From assembly GCA_014650475.1 (NCBI GenBank), contig BMVA01000008.1, positions 248,001 through 312,000 on the forward strand: 64,000 bases of DNA, written 5' to 3'. Below, piece by piece: positions 8,539 to 17,960 of this stretch. A program made the position numbers and the translations under genes. The notes under the pieces are model-generated. The model made no database searches, was not told the DNA's origin, and saw only the letters and a list, made by a program, of their open reading frames with translations. The DNA comes from Streptomyces albogriseolus (lineage in GTDB: Bacteria > Actinomycetota > Actinomycetes > Streptomycetales > Streptomycetaceae). Within the stretch, counting starts at the first letter, position 1; every line of letters starts with the position of its first letter.

Positions 8539-9633
8539 GTGACCGCAGACGACGAGATCAGGGGCACGGCACACGGCACCGCCCCGGTGCCCCTCTCCGT
8601 TCTCGACCTGGTCACGGTGGGAGCCGGGCGGACCGCGTCCGACGCGCTGCGGACCAGCGTGGAGCTGGCGAAGCTCGCCGAGGCGCGCGGGTACCACCGG
8701 TACTGGGTGGCCGAGCACCACTCCATGCCGGGCGTGGCCTCCTCCTCGCCGGCCGTGATCCTCGCGCACCTGGCCGCCCACACCGGACGGATCCGGCTCG
8801 GGTCGGGCGGCGTGATGCTGCCCAACCACGCGCCGCTCGTGATCGCCGAGCAGTTCGGCACGCTGGAGGCCATGGCGCCGGGGCGGATCGACCTGGGGCT
8901 CGGGCGGGCGCCCGGCACCGACGGCGCGACCGCCGCCGCCCTGCGCCGCACCGACCGGCTGAACGAGGGCGCCGACGACTTCCCCCAGCAGCTCGCCGAG
9001 CTGACCCGCTTCCTGGACGACGACTTCCCCGACGGGCACCCGTACCGGCGGATCCACGCCGTGCCCGGACCGGTGCAGGCCACCTCGCCCGGCGGGGTGC
9101 AGTCCCCGCACCGGCCGCCCCTCTGGCTGCTCGGCTCCTCCGGGTTCAGCGCCCGGCTGGCCGGCGTGCTCGGCCTGCCGTTCGCCTTCGCCCACCACTT
9201 CTCCGCGCAGAACACGGTCCCCGCGCTCGACCTGTACCGGGAGAGCTTCCGGCCGAGCGAGGTGCTGGACGCGCCCTACGCGCTGATCGGGGTGGCCGCG
9301 CTCGCCGCCGACGACGAGAAGGAGGCGCGTCGCCAGGTGCTGGCCGCCGCGCTGAACATGGTGCGGCTGCGCACCGGACGCCCGGGACTCGTGCCGACGC
9401 CCGAGGAGGCGGAGGCGTACGACTTCAGCCCGATGGAGCGGGAGTTCGTGGAGTCCTGGAACGCCAACGTCGTCCACGGCACGGCGGACGAGGTGCGGGC
9501 CGGTCTGGACGACCTGCAGAAGCGCACCGGGGCCGACGAGCTGATGCTCACCGCCAACGCGCACGGCGGTGACGTCCGGGTGCGGTCGTACGAACTGATC
9601 GCCGACGCCTACGGGTTGCCGACGCCCGCCTGA
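8539..9633 (+). CDS. LLM-class (luciferase-like) flavin-dependent oxidoreductase
   Basis: 364 residues. AGGAGG at 8526-8531 places the start at GTG 8539. The fold is the bacterial-luciferase-like TIM barrel. Landmarks are [19 protein letters not shown] near residue 55, the [17 protein letters not shown] strand, [13 protein letters not shown], and the C-terminal [26 protein letters not shown]. Members use FMNH2 or F420. The EHH-type sequence and length fit the FMN-dependent alkanal-monooxygenase-like branch, but the substrate is unknown. A SigR-type promoter suggests induction by disulfide or electrophile stress. Convergent with the cdgA-like gene; the stop codons overlap by about 25 nt. Confidence 0.85.
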   Translation: MTADDEIRGTAHGTAPVPLSVLDLVTVGAGRTASDALRTSVELAKLAEARGYHRYWVAEHHSMPGVASSSPAVILAHLAAHTGRIRLGSGGVMLPNHAPLVIAEQFGTLEAMAPGRIDLGLGRAPGTDGATAAALRRTDRLNEGADDFPQQLAELTRFLDDDFPDGHPYRRIHAVPGPVQATSPGGVQSPHRPPLWLLGSSGFSARLAGVLGLPFAFAHHFSAQNTVPALDLYRESFRPSEVLDAPYALIGVAALAADDEKEARRQVLAAALNMVRLRTGRPGLVPTPEEAEAYDFSPMEREFVESWNANVVHGTADEVRAGLDDLQKRTGADELMLTANAHGGDVRVRSYELIADAYGLPTPA

Positions 9634-11606
9634 ACCCCGGGTGTGCCGAGCAGTTCGGAGATGCGGTCGGGCGGGACGGGCCGTGAGTACAGCCAGCCCT
9701 GACCGGTGTCGCAGCCGATCCGGCGCAGCCGGGTGGCCTGCGCGGAGGTCTCCACGCACTCCGCGGTGACGGTCAGCCCCAGCCGGTGGGCGAGCTGGAC
9801 CATCGCCTCGACGATGACCTCGTCCGCCGGGCTGGCCTTGGCGGTGCGGTCCTCGATCTGGAAGCCGCGCACGAAGGAGCCGTCGAGCTTGAGCACGGAC
9901 ACCGGCAGCCTGCTGAGGTAGGCGAGGTTGGAGTAGCCGGTGCCGAAGTCGTCGATGGCGATGCGGACGCCCATGCCGCTGAGGGCTTCGAGGACCTGGA
10001 GGGGCCGGCCCGAGGAGCCCATCACCGCGGACTCGGTCAGCTCCAGCTGGAGCAGGTGCGGGGGCAGCCCGGTCTCCTCCAGGGTGTCGGCGACGTCCGC
10101 GACCAGGTCGGAGTCCCAGACCTGACGGACCGCCACGTTCACGCTGACGAAGATCGGCGGCTCGTCCGGGTGCTGCGTCTGCCAGGCGCGCGCCTGCCGG
10201 CAGGCGGTGCGCAGCACCCAGCGGCCGAGCGGCACGATCGAACCGTCCTCCTCCGCCAGGGAGATGAACCGATTCGGCGTGAGGGTGCCGAAGCGGGGGT
10301 GGTGCCAGCGGATCAGGGCCTCCACGCCGTGCACGCGGTCGTCGTCCATGCCGACCAGCGGCTGGTACTCCAGGGCGAACTCGCCCCGGTCGATGGCCGG
10401 GCGGAGGGACGAGGCGAGGGCCTGGCGGGTGACGCGGGAGGCGTTGCGCTCCGGGTCGAACAGGGTCCAGCGGGCCTTGCCGTCGGCCTTCGCCCAGTAG
10501 AGCGTGGTGTCGGCGGCCTGCATCAGCGCGGTGGGGGTGGTCCCGGCGGCGTGGCGCTCGACCACGCCGATGGAGGCGGACACCTTCAGACGGCGGCCGG
10601 ACAGGTCGAACGGCTCCTGGATCGCGTCGAGCAGCGACTCGGCGAGGTCGGCGAGCTGTTCGGTGCCGGTGGAGTCCTCCACGAGCAGGGCGAACTCGTC
10701 GCCGCCGAGCCGGGCGACCAGCGGAATTCCGGCGCGGGCCCGGCCCGCGTGCTGCGCGCACCGGGTGAGCCGCTCGGCGACGGCGGCCAGCAGCTGGTCG
10801 CCGACGCGGTGGCCGAGGGTGTCGTTGACGGCCTTGAAGCCGTCCAGGTCGAGGTAGCAGAGCCCGATCCGGCCGGTGCCGCTCTCCGCGTACGACTCCG
10901 CCTCCAGGGCTGTGGTGAGGCGTTCGAAGAACAGGGTGCGGTTGGGCAGCCGGGTCACCGGGTCGTGCATGCGCAGATGGCGCAGCCGGGCCTGGAGGGC
11001 GCGGTGGTCGCTGATGTCGGCGACGGAGACGAGGACGCCGCCGCCGTCGGGGGGCAGCGGGGCGACCGTGACCCGCACCCACAGGGCGTGTCCCTCGGGG
11101 TGTTTCAGCCGGCGGGTGCAGCGCAGCCGGGCGCGGCGGCCGCGCAGCAGTTCGCGGTAGGCGTGCCAGGTGCGGGCGTCGGAGGCGAGGTCGACCAGAT
11201 CGGCGGCGACGGCGCCGGTGAGGGTGTCCTGGTCGCGGCCCAGCAGGTCGGCGAGGGCGGCGTTGGCGCCGGTGACCATGCCCTCGCGGTCGACCACGGC
11301 CATGGCGAGCGGGGCGGCGGTGAAGACCGAGCGGTAGGACGGGGGCGCGGGCGAGCGCGGGGACGGCGACTCGACGGGCTCGACGAGTCCGGCCGGCCGG
11401 AGAGGATCTGCCGGCCGGACAGGATCGGCCGGCTCGCCGGATGCGGCGGGCTCGCCAGGGTCGGCCGGCTCGGCGAACTCGACAGGCTCGGCGCGCTCGG
11501 CCCGCGCGGCGACCTCGGCACCGGGGGACGCCAGGATCTCACTCTCCGTGACGACCGGCCGGTTGAGCTCAGTCGCGGGCGTCGGCCCTTCGGACGATCC
11601 GCTCAC
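9609..11606 (-). CDS. cdgA: PAS-GGDEF-EAL cyclic-di-GMP enzyme, CdgA-like
   Basis: 665 residues from the GTG at 11606 (GGGAG 7 nt upstream; GTG 11609 is the alternative). Order: about 80 residues of low-complexity Ala/Glu/Pro repeats ([13 protein letters not shown] units), a PAS domain (about 95-215), GGDEF with an intact active site ([10 protein letters not shown]), and EAL with an intact [12 protein letters not shown]. Both diguanylate cyclase and phosphodiesterase motifs are therefore conserved. No transmembrane segment, so cytosolic. Domain order and location upstream of the ehu and csl loci match CdgA of S. coelicolor, a BldD target that affects development. The symbol rests on that resemblance. 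AGTGCACT at 11620-11627, just before the ribosome site, is a partial BldD-like half-site pair; TATGAT at 11677-11682 (minus strand) is a possible -10 box. Confidence 0.8.
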   Translation of the reverse strand: MSGSSEGPTPATELNRPVVTESEILASPGAEVAARAERAEPVEFAEPADPGEPAASGEPADPVRPADPLRPAGLVEPVESPSPRSPAPPSYRSVFTAAPLAMAVVDREGMVTGANAALADLLGRDQDTLTGAVAADLVDLASDARTWHAYRELLRGRRARLRCTRRLKHPEGHALWVRVTVAPLPPDGGGVLVSVADISDHRALQARLRHLRMHDPVTRLPNRTLFFERLTTALEAESYAESGTGRIGLCYLDLDGFKAVNDTLGHRVGDQLLAAVAERLTRCAQHAGRARAGIPLVARLGGDEFALLVEDSTGTEQLADLAESLLDAIQEPFDLSGRRLKVSASIGVVERHAAGTTPTALMQAADTTLYWAKADGKARWTLFDPERNASRVTRQALASSLRPAIDRGEFALEYQPLVGMDDDRVHGVEALIRWHHPRFGTLTPNRFISLAEEDGSIVPLGRWVLRTACRQARAWQTQHPDEPPIFVSVNVAVRQVWDSDLVADVADTLEETGLPPHLLQLELTESAVMGSSGRPLQVLEALSGMGVRIAIDDFGTGYSNLAYLSRLPVSVLKLDGSFVRGFQIEDRTAKASPADEVIVEAMVQLAHRLGLTVTAECVETSAQATRLRRIGCDTGQGWLYSRPVPPDRISELLGTPGVQAGVGNP

Positions 11607-11948
11607 CACTCGCTCCCGCAGTGCACTCGCTCGCTGTCGTGCAGGAAAACACCTTCCGCATCCGGAAAGTGTGCCGATCATAGAGGCCCGCGTCGGGCCG
11701 CTCCAGCCACTGTCCGGCCTCGGACCCGGTTCCGCATCTCTGCCGGATCGTTTCCGCACGGGTGCGGACGGCTCCGTCAGGGCTCCGACCAGTTGTGACG
11801 TTCCGTGAGTGCGGACGGTGCGGATCGCGCACGATCCCGCCCATTTCCCCGCTGTTCTCACCCGACCGGTGCAGCTGAACAGGGCGTAGTACGACAAATC
11901 ATCCCACTCTGGGTGCGGTGTCCCGCGAACCGTCTCCCGGAGGTCCCC
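11607..11948. promoter_or_regulatory. divergent regulatory region between cdgA-like and M6 protease genes
   Basis: 342 nt without a gene. Toward the cdgA-like gene it holds AGTGCACT (11620-11627), resembling the AGTGA/TCACT palindrome of BldD, and TATGAT (11677-11682 on the minus strand) as a -10 candidate. Toward the protease gene GGAGG (11939-11943) is the ribosome-binding site. No strong inverted repeat beyond these was seen. Confidence 0.4.
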
Positions 11949-13286
11949 GTGCCGCGTCAGCTCACCCCGAGAGGACTCGGTCGTGAGGCACTGCGGCAGC
12001 GGCTCGGCCGTTCGGGTGTCCGGCCCCGGCTGCGGACCACGGCGGCGATGTGCACGACGATGTCGGCGCTCGCGGCGACGTCCTTGGTGAGCGTGCCGTC
12101 AGGACCCGAGCCGTTCTCGGCGGAGCCCTGTGTGCTGACCCGGACCGACGCCCACCACTCGGAGGGCCTGGACACCTGGAACGCGGCCTATCCGCGTCCG
12201 ACGAGCCGGCTGGACGCGGTGATGGTGTTCCTGTCGTTCCCCGACTCGCACCCGCTGACCTCGCCGGACGAGCTGGCCGCCGACCACTTCCCGATGACCA
12301 GCCGCTTCTTCGACCGGGCCTCCTACGGCAAGTTCAGCCTGCGGGCACACCCGGTGAAGCGGTGGATCCGCATGCCGCGCTCCTCGACGGCGTACGCCAT
12401 ACAGCGCGACTGGACGGTGGCGCACCGGGCGGCCTATCTGCGGGACGCGCTCGCCGCGTCCGATCCGCACGTCGACTACTCGCGCTACGACATCGTGTAC
12501 TTCGTCGCCGATCCCGACGCGCCGGGGGTGGACTCCGACGCCACGAAGGTGGTCAACCTGGACCGGCCGATGCGTGCGGACGGCGCCGACATCCGGCGAG
12601 TCGTCACCGTGTTCGAGAACCATCCTCCGGACCGGCTGGTGCTGGCGCACGAGACGGGGCACGTCTTCGACCTGCCGGATCTGTACCACCGGCCGGTGGA
12701 CGGCAAGGGCGACTGGGACACCCATGTCGGGGACTGGGACCTGATGGGCAGCCAGTTCGCGCTCGCCCCGGACCTGTTCGGCTGGCACAAGTGGAAGCTG
12801 GGCTGGCTGGAGCCGCGGCAGGTGCGGTGCGTGCAGGAGGGCGGTCCGGTGCGGCTGACGCTGGAGCCGCTGGGGGCGGGGCCCGGCACGCCGGTGACGG
12901 GCGCGGCGGGGGCGCCGTCGTTCGGGCTGGGGCGGGGCACCAAGCTGGCGGTGGTGCGCACGGGCGCGGACACCGCCCTGGCCTTCGAGGTGCGCGGCCC
13001 GGTCGGCAACGACCGCGCGGCCTGCCGGCCGGGGGTGCTGGTCTACCGGGTGTCCAGCGGCACCCGGTCGGGGCGCGGTCCCGTCGAGGTGATCGACGCC
13101 CACCCGCACACCGAGGCGTGCTGGGAGGACTCGGTCTATCCCCCGCTGGCGGACGCCCCGGTCGCCCTGGGCGAGAGCTTCACGGTCCCCGGGGAAGCGG
13201 TACGGGTGGACGTGGAGGGGCGCACTCCGTCCGGCGCGTGGACGGTGAAGATCACTACGGGCGACCGGGTGGCCAGGGCGTCCTGA
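11949..13286 (+). CDS. secreted M6-family metalloprotease-domain protein
   Basis: 445 residues, GTG start with GGAGG 5 nt upstream. The N-terminus is arginine-rich with a twin-Arg-like pattern, followed by a short hydrophobic stretch (about 33-50), consistent with export. The zinc site LAHETGHVFDLPDLY (about residue 235) is the HExGHxxxLxD signature of the M6 (immune inhibitor A-like) family. DWDLMGS corresponds to the Met-turn region. Expected to be an extracellular endopeptidase, substrate unknown. Shorter than full InhA proteins: no C-terminal PPC or binding domain is seen. A terminator hairpin follows 20 nt downstream. Confidence 0.8.
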   Translation: MPRQLTPRGLGREALRQRLGRSGVRPRLRTTAAMCTTMSALAATSLVSVPSGPEPFSAEPCVLTRTDAHHSEGLDTWNAAYPRPTSRLDAVMVFLSFPDSHPLTSPDELAADHFPMTSRFFDRASYGKFSLRAHPVKRWIRMPRSSTAYAIQRDWTVAHRAAYLRDALAASDPHVDYSRYDIVYFVADPDAPGVDSDATKVVNLDRPMRADGADIRRVVTVFENHPPDRLVLAHETGHVFDLPDLYHRPVDGKGDWDTHVGDWDLMGSQFALAPDLFGWHKWKLGWLEPRQVRCVQEGGPVRLTLEPLGAGPGTPVTGAAGAPSFGLGRGTKLAVVRTGADTALAFEVRGPVGNDRAACRPGVLVYRVSSGTRSGRGPVEVIDAHPHTEACWEDSVYPPLADAPVALGESFTVPGEAVRVDVEGRTPSGAWTVKITTGDRVARAS

Positions 13287-13305
13287 CCGGAAGCGTGACC
13301 TGCGC

Positions 13306-13341
13306 GAAGAAGGCCCCCCGCTGATGCGAGGGGCCTTCTTC
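13306..13341. terminator. bidirectional terminator
   Basis: GAAGAAGGCCCC (13306-13317) pairs with GGGGCCTTCTTC (13330-13341), 12 bp with a 12-nt loop. It ends the protease gene and also lies just 3' of the tRNA-Lys on the other strand. Confidence 0.8.
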
Positions 13342-13347
13342 GTGTCG

Positions 13348-13421
13348 TGCGCCGCCAGGGACTCGAACCCCGGACCCGCTGATTAAGAGTCAGCTGCTCT
13401 AACCAACTGAGCTAGCGGCGC
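13348..13421 (-). tRNA. tRNA-Lys (anticodon CUU), copy 1
   Basis: 74 nt with acceptor stem GCGCCGC/GCGGCGC, D arm GCTCAGTTGGTTAGAGC, anticodon loop CTCTTAA giving anticodon CTT, and T loop TTCGAGT. The CCA end is not encoded. It is identical to the copies at 19784 and 23444. Its first ten bases overlap the last codons and stop codon (TAG) of the upstream same-strand gene. Confidence 0.95.
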
Positions 13422-14005
13422 CTGCTGACGTCGTAGACATTAGCATCACGATCGGCGGGAGGAAAAATCGATATCCGCACGGCCGAGCGGGCCGCCCGCA
13501 CCGCCGCCCAGAGCAGCACCTCCGGACCCGGCAGCCAGGGGCTCCGGCTGTCGGGGGCGACCAGCCAGCGGGCCGGGGACACCGCGTCGGGGCGTACGGG
13601 TCCTGACGGGGCGGGGACGGTCACCGCGTCGCCGGCGCCGTGGCACAGCAGGGGCGGGACACCGTCCGTGCGGCTGCCGTGGGCGCCCCATTCCTCCCAC
13701 TTCAGCAGGGCGGGCAGCCGCTGGGCCGTGCCCACGGCGCCGAACAGCAGCGTCCGGCCCCGGTACTCCGCCACGGGACCCGAGCCCGGCCCCTCCTCCC
13801 ACAGGCGGTCCAGCATCCGGCGCCCGAAGATCGCGGGCACGCTCACCACGTCGAAGACGACGCCGCAGTGCAGGACCACCGGGGCGTCCGGCCGCTCGCC
13901 CCAGAGGGCGCGGGCGCCGCGCGGGGCGGCGCCGGCCGAGGCGAGCCAGGCGGCTCCGTCCGGAGTGACACCGCTGACGTCGGAGACATTCGGTGTGCTG
14001 CTCAT
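13412..14005 (-). CDS. small bifunctional primase/polymerase-family protein
   Basis: 197 residues. Start ATG 14005 has no ribosome site but has TAGAAA at 14013-14018 with 7 nt to the ATG, so it is probably leaderless. The sequence matches the short Streptomyces proteins annotated as bifunctional DNA primase/polymerase (prim-pol N-terminal fold; DVSGVTPDGAAWLASAG, VFDVVSVPAIFGRRMLDRLW, PPLLCHGAGDAVTVP). I do not see the full acidic triad of an active archaeo-eukaryotic primase. It is much smaller than plasmid prim-pols and may be a catalytically dead or regulatory relative. The TAG stop falls on bases 8-10 of tRNA-Lys, so the two are probably on one transcript. Confidence 0.75.
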   Translation of the reverse strand: MSSTPNVSDVSGVTPDGAAWLASAGAAPRGARALWGERPDAPVVLHCGVVFDVVSVPAIFGRRMLDRLWEEGPGSGPVAEYRGRTLLFGAVGTAQRLPALLKWEEWGAHGSRTDGVPPLLCHGAGDAVTVPAPSGPVRPDAVSPARWLVAPDSRSPWLPGPEVLLWAAVRAARSAVRISIFPPADRDANVYDVSRRR

Positions 14006-14012
14006 ACAGATA

Positions 14013-14018
14013 TTTCTA
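14013..14018 (-). promoter_or_regulatory. -10 box of leaderless promoter
   Basis: TAGAAA on the minus strand with 7 nt to the ATG at 14005. No Shine-Dalgarno sequence lies between. Confidence 0.4.
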
Positions 14019-14149
14019 CGGGCCGTGAGGGAACGGTTCCGCAGAGTTGCCGGAATCCGGGACAGGAACCCGGCCGGACGCGTACCCTGTCGCCCGGCAT
14101 ATGCCCGCACCCGTTCGACGGGCCGGGTAACCGGGGAGGCCGGCGCGGC

Positions 14150-14515
14150 TCACACGGGGTCGACGTGCCCCGGGCCCTCGCCGCCGCGCATCAGGTCGCG
14201 GCCGAACTCGACCATCTTCTTCGCGTAGTCCTCGGTCCACTCGGCGCGCTCGGCGATGTCCGCCGTCGACAGCCGGTCGAAGCGCCGGGGGTCGGCGAGC
14301 TGGGCCGCCGCCACCGCCTGGAACTCCGTCGCCCGGTCCGCGGCGGCCCGGAACGCGAGCGTCAGTTCCGTGGCCCGCTCCAGCAGTGCGCGCGGATCCT
14401 CGATCGACTCCAGGTCGAAGAAGTGCTCGGGGTCCGAGGCCGCCTGCGCGGGCTCGAACAGCAGGGGCGCGGGGCGTAGCCGCGGCTGGTCCGGGCGCGG
14501 CGTGTGCTCCGCCAT
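14150..14515 (-). CDS. conserved helical protein of unknown function
   Basis: 121 residues. AGGAGAAG lies directly upstream of ATG 14515. Proline-rich first 25 residues, then an almost entirely helical, Ala/Arg/Glu-rich body ending in EDYAKKMVEFGRDLMRGG. No transmembrane segment and no known motif. I do not recognise the family. Base composition and codon use agree with coding. Confidence 0.65.
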   Translation of the reverse strand: MAEHTPRPDQPRLRPAPLLFEPAQAASDPEHFFDLESIEDPRALLERATELTLAFRAAADRATEFQAVAAAQLADPRRFDRLSTADIAERAEWTEDYAKKMVEFGRDLMRGGEGPGHVDPV

Positions 14516-14755
14516 GACTTCTCCTTCGTACGTCGCGGTGGCCACCCGGGTGCCGGAGGGCCACCGTCCATTGTCCCGCGCCCCCGCAAGAGGGCGTCCG
14601 GCCCGCGGGGGCCGGCCGGCCCCGGCGGTGCGGGCGCGCCGACCGGTGACTACCCAGCTCGCGGGGCGCACAAAGACGGCGACGGCAACGCGCTCCGGGC
14701 GCGCGGGAGGGTGTACGCCCGCACCAGTGGTGTTCCTCACGCCGCTACGGACACG

Positions 14756-15487
14756 TCACACCTGGACGACCGGCTCCCGCGTGAAGAGCGCGCCCAGTTC
14801 GGGCGCGTTCACACGGCGGTCGGTGAGGCGCAGGCACTCCCAGACGGTGACCTGGTTGGCGGTGAGGACCGGCTTGCCCAGGTCCTTCTCCAGGGCGGGG
14901 ATGTGGGCGACGGTGTGCAGGGCGGTGTCCGGCAGGAGCAGCGCCTGGGCGTCGGGGCTGTCGGCGGCGCGGGCCAGCGCGAACAGTTCCCGCTCGCCCC
15001 AGGCGCCGGCCTCGGCGGCCGTGACGGTCCCGGAGCTGTGCACGCCGGTGACCTCCGCTCCCCCGGCCCGCAGGAAATCGGCGAAGAGCCGGGCCACGTC
15101 GTCGGGGTAGGTCGCGGCGACGGCCACCCGCCGCACCTCGATCTCCTGGAGCGCGTGCACGAAGGCGAAGGAGGTGGAGGAGGCGGGCATGCCCGCGGCC
15201 AGGGCGATCCCCCGCACCTGTTCGTGGGCGCCGTCCCAGCCGAGCACGAAGCTGCCGCCGGCGCACGCCCACACCACGGCCTCGACGCCGGCCAGCCGCA
15301 GCTCCTCCAGGCCGGCCGCCAGCCGCTCGGGCGAGCCCGTCCCGCGCAGCGCGTCCACCCGGTACGCGTCCTCGCCGATGTCGGTGTGCACCAGGTCCAC
15401 GCGGATGTCGCTGCCCAGCAACTGCTCGATGCGCGGATAGTCGTCCTCCGCGGAGTGGCCGGGGTAGAGGAATCCCAGTGCGGTCAT
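14756..15487 (-). CDS. maleate isomerase/arylmalonate decarboxylase-like protein, possibly EutA-type
   Basis: 243 residues of the Asp/Glu racemase superfamily. The first active-site Cys is present in VVWACAGGSFVLG (about 76). The region where racemases and maleate isomerases carry the second Cys reads LLPDTALHTV, so that Cys is replaced. This points to the arylmalonate-decarboxylase-like or EutA-like branch rather than a two-base racemase. EutA proteins belong to ectoine degradation. This gene is divergent from ehuB of an ectoine-type importer, which supports that reading without proving it. Start ATG 15487 follows GAAAGG. No eutB-E genes are in the window. Confidence 0.7.
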   Translation of the reverse strand: MTALGFLYPGHSAEDDYPRIEQLLGSDIRVDLVHTDIGEDAYRVDALRGTGSPERLAAGLEELRLAGVEAVVWACAGGSFVLGWDGAHEQVRGIALAAGMPASSTSFAFVHALQEIEVRRVAVAATYPDDVARLFADFLRAGGAEVTGVHSSGTVTAAEAGAWGERELFALARAADSPDAQALLLPDTALHTVAHIPALEKDLGKPVLTANQVTVWECLRLTDRRVNAPELGALFTREPVVQV

Positions 15488-15596
15488 GTCCAGCCTTTCT
15501 GCTGCTTCTCTCCGGGTGCGTCCGACAGGACCGGTGCTCCTCCCGGGTACCCAGTCGGCGCAACGCTGCCCACATGGTCACCCGGTTGACCGAGAT

Positions 15597-15614
15597 GAGC
15601 GGTATGCACCGCTC
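15597..15614. promoter_or_regulatory. inverted repeat in the eutA-like/ehuB divergent region
   Basis: GAGCGGT-ATGC-ACCGCTC, a perfect 7-bp inverted repeat with a 4-nt spacer, 87 nt before ehuB. TTGACC at 15585-15590 on the plus strand adjoins it. Candidate operator for both divergent units. Confidence 0.4.
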
Positions 15615-15700
15615 GGCCTCCCGCCGCGGGATCGCGCCGTACGCGCACGGGGCCGAAACTGGCCGGAATAACTCGCATCCGTTCGGGTAGCCGCGCCGCC

Positions 15701-16615
15701 ATGGCTCCACCACTTCAACCACTGAGACGAATCACGGGGACCTCCGGGCCCTCGCGTCGGTCGCTGCTCGCGGGGGTCGCGGCGCTCGGCGCGCTGGGCG
15801 CGGCGGGGTGTTCCCGCGTACCGACGGCCTCCACGACGGACGGCGGCGACCTCCTCGAGCGGCTCAGGGCGGCGGGCGTGGTCCGGCTGGGCATCGCCGG
15901 CGAGATCCCGTTCGGCTACATCGACAAGGACGGTGAGCTGACCGGTGAGGCGCCCGAGCTGGCCAAGGTCATCTTCAAACGGCTGGGGGTGGACCGGGTG
16001 CAGCCCGTGCCCACCGAGTTCGGCTCGCTCATACCCGGGCTGAACTCCCAGCAGTTCGACGTCGTGGCCGCGGGCATGTACGTCAACCCCGAGCGCTGTG
16101 AGCAGGTCATCTTCTCCGACCCCGACTACCAGATGCTCGACTCGTTCATCGTCCGCAAGGGCAACCCGCTGGGGCTGCGCGACTACCAGGACGTCGTCGA
16201 GAAGAAGGCGAAGTTCGCCACCGGCACCGGCTACGCGGAGATCGCGTACGCCGTGGAGGCCGGTTACAAGGAGAGCGACATCCTGATCGTCCCCGATCAG
16301 GTGGCCGGCCTGAACGCCGTCGAGGCCGGACGTGTCGATGTCTTCGCCGGTACCGCGCTCACCACCCGCGAGGTGGTCAAGAAGTCGGGCAAGGCGGAGG
16401 CCACCGAGCCGTTCAAGCCCCTCGTCGACGGCAAGCCGCACGTCGACGGCGGCGCGTTCGCGTTCCGTCCGACCGAGACCAAGCTGCGGGACGCCTTCAA
16501 CGTGGAGCTGGCGAAGCTCAAGAAGAGCGGCGAGCTGCTGCGCATCCTCAAGCCGTTCGGGTTCACCGAGGACGAGATGACCGATCTGACCGCGAAGGAG
16601 CTCTGCGGCGGATGA
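15701..16615 (+). CDS. ehuB: ABC transporter substrate-binding lipoprotein, EhuB-type
   Basis: 304 residues. Signal with RRSLLAGVAALGALGAAGC: twin arginine followed by a lipobox (AAGC, Cys about residue 37), so a Tat-type lipoprotein anchored outside. The body is a family-3 solute-binding protein (VVRLGIAGEIPFGYIDKDGELTG, FDVVAAGMYVNPERCEQVIFSDPDY). The FSDPDY and MYVNPERC segments are those of the ectoine/5-hydroxyectoine binding protein EhuB. Polar-amino-acid binding cannot be excluded. The ribosome site before ATG 15701 is weak. Four-nt overlap with ehuC. Confidence 0.8.
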   Translation: MAPPLQPLRRITGTSGPSRRSLLAGVAALGALGAAGCSRVPTASTTDGGDLLERLRAAGVVRLGIAGEIPFGYIDKDGELTGEAPELAKVIFKRLGVDRVQPVPTEFGSLIPGLNSQQFDVVAAGMYVNPERCEQVIFSDPDYQMLDSFIVRKGNPLGLRDYQDVVEKKAKFATGTGYAEIAYAVEAGYKESDILIVPDQVAGLNAVEAGRVDVFAGTALTTREVVKKSGKAEATEPFKPLVDGKPHVDGGAFAFRPTETKLRDAFNVELAKLKKSGELLRILKPFGFTEDEMTDLTAKELCGG

Positions 16616-17313
16616 CCTCTGGACTCTGGGAACGCGTACTCGACGGCGTCTGGGTCACGATCCAGCTGCTCGTGCTCAGCGCGCTGCTCGCCACCGCGGT
16701 GTCGTTCGTGGTCGGCATCGCCCGCACCCACCGGCTGTGGATCGTCCGCTTCCTCGCGGGCTTCTACACCGAGGTGTTCCGGGGCACCTCCGCGCTGGTG
16801 ATGATCTTCTGGGTGTTCTTCGTGCTGCCGCCGGCCTTCGGCTGGCAGCTCGTGCCGCTGTGGGCGGGCACCCTGGCGCTCGGCCTGACCTACGGGGCGT
16901 ACGGGTCGGAGATCGTGCGCGGCGCGCTCGCCGCGGTCGACCCGGCCCAGCGTGAGGGCGGCATCGCCCTCAGCTTCACGCCCTGGCAGCGGATGAAGCT
17001 CATCCTGCTGCCGCAGGCGGTGCCGGAGATGATCCCGCCGTTCTCCAACCTGCTGATCGAGCTGCTCAAGGGCACCGCCCTGGTGTCGATCATGGGCATG
17101 GGCGACCTGGCGTTCAGCGCCAACCTGGTGCGTCTGGCGTTGCAGGAGAGCGCGGAGATCTACACGTACATCCTGCTCATCTACTTCGTGATCGCCTTCC
17201 TGCTCACCCGGTCGATGCGCGGGCTGGAGAAGAAGCTGAAGGCGGGCGTCGGCAAGGCGCCGAAGAAGAAGGCCGCCGCCGGCCGCGTGCCCGAGGGAAG
17301 TGGTGTGTCGTGA
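16612..17313 (+). CDS. ehuC: ABC transporter permease, EhuC-type
   Basis: 233 residues, His/Glu/Gln-type polar amino-acid permease. Five hydrophobic segments. The EAA loop, which docks on the ATPase, reads REGGIALSFTPWQRMKLILLP (about 115-135). Lys/Ala-rich cytosolic tail (KKLKAGVGKAPKKKAAAG). ATG overlaps the ehuB stop (ATGA) and its own end overlaps ehuD (GTGA), so the four genes form one coupled operon. Confidence 0.8.
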   Translation: MTSGLWERVLDGVWVTIQLLVLSALLATAVSFVVGIARTHRLWIVRFLAGFYTEVFRGTSALVMIFWVFFVLPPAFGWQLVPLWAGTLALGLTYGAYGSEIVRGALAAVDPAQREGGIALSFTPWQRMKLILLPQAVPEMIPPFSNLLIELLKGTALVSIMGMGDLAFSANLVRLALQESAEIYTYILLIYFVIAFLLTRSMRGLEKKLKAGVGKAPKKKAAAGRVPEGSGVS

Positions 17314-17960
17314 CGTGGGACTGGGGCGCGGTCGCCGACTTCATGCCGTACTTCTGGGACGGTCTGCTGGTCACCCTGCAGATCCTGGTGTTCGGCTCGC
17401 TGATCTCCTTCGCGCTGGGCCTGGTGTGGGCGCTGCTGATGCGGACGCCGACGCGCTGGGTGACCTGGCCGGTCGGCGCGGTCACGGAGTTCATCCGCAA
17501 CACCCCGCTGCTGGTGCAGCTGTTCTTCCTCTTCTACGTGCTGCCCGAGTGGGGGATCACCTTCTCGGCGCTGACCACCGGCGTCTTCGCCATCGGGCTG
17601 CACTACTCGACGTACACGATGCAGGTCTACCGCGCCGGTATCGAGGCCGTGCCGGTGGGCCAGTGGGAGGCGGCGACGGCGCTGAACCTGCCGCTGCGCC
17701 GGACGTGGACCGTGGTGATCCTGCCGCAGGCCGTGCGCCGGGTGGTGCCCGCGCTCGGCAACTACGTCATCTCGATGCTGAAGGACACCCCGCTGCTGAT
17801 GGCCATCACCGTGCTAGAGATGCTCGGCCAGGCACGGCTGTTCGCCCAGCAGAACTTCCAGTTCACCGAGCCCCTGACGGTGATCGGCGTGGCCTTCATC
17901 GTCATCTCCTACCTGGCCTCCCTTGCCCTGCGAGCCCTGGAGCGACGCCTTGTCCACTGA
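17310..17960 (+). CDS. ehuD: ABC transporter permease, EhuD-type
   Basis: 216 residues, second permease of the importer and a paralogue of the previous one. EAA loop GQWEAATALNLPLRRTWTVVILP (about 112-134). About five membrane segments. Starts with GTG in a 4-nt overlap with ehuC; its last codons overlap the TTG start of the ATPase gene. Confidence 0.8.
   Translation: MTWDWGAVADFMPYFWDGLLVTLQILVFGSLISFALGLVWALLMRTPTRWVTWPVGAVTEFIRNTPLLVQLFFLFYVLPEWGITFSALTTGVFAIGLHYSTYTMQVYRAGIEAVPVGQWEAATALNLPLRRTWTVVILPQAVRRVVPALGNYVISMLKDTPLLMAITVLEMLGQARLFAQQNFQFTEPLTVIGVAFIVISYLASLALRALERRLVH

Noticed and set aside
8008..11082. Very long open frame on the minus strand across the helicase and oxidoreductase genes
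   Set aside because: Its codons have G or C in the wrong positions, it is antisense to genes with clear motifs and it carries no family similarity. It is a high-GC shadow.
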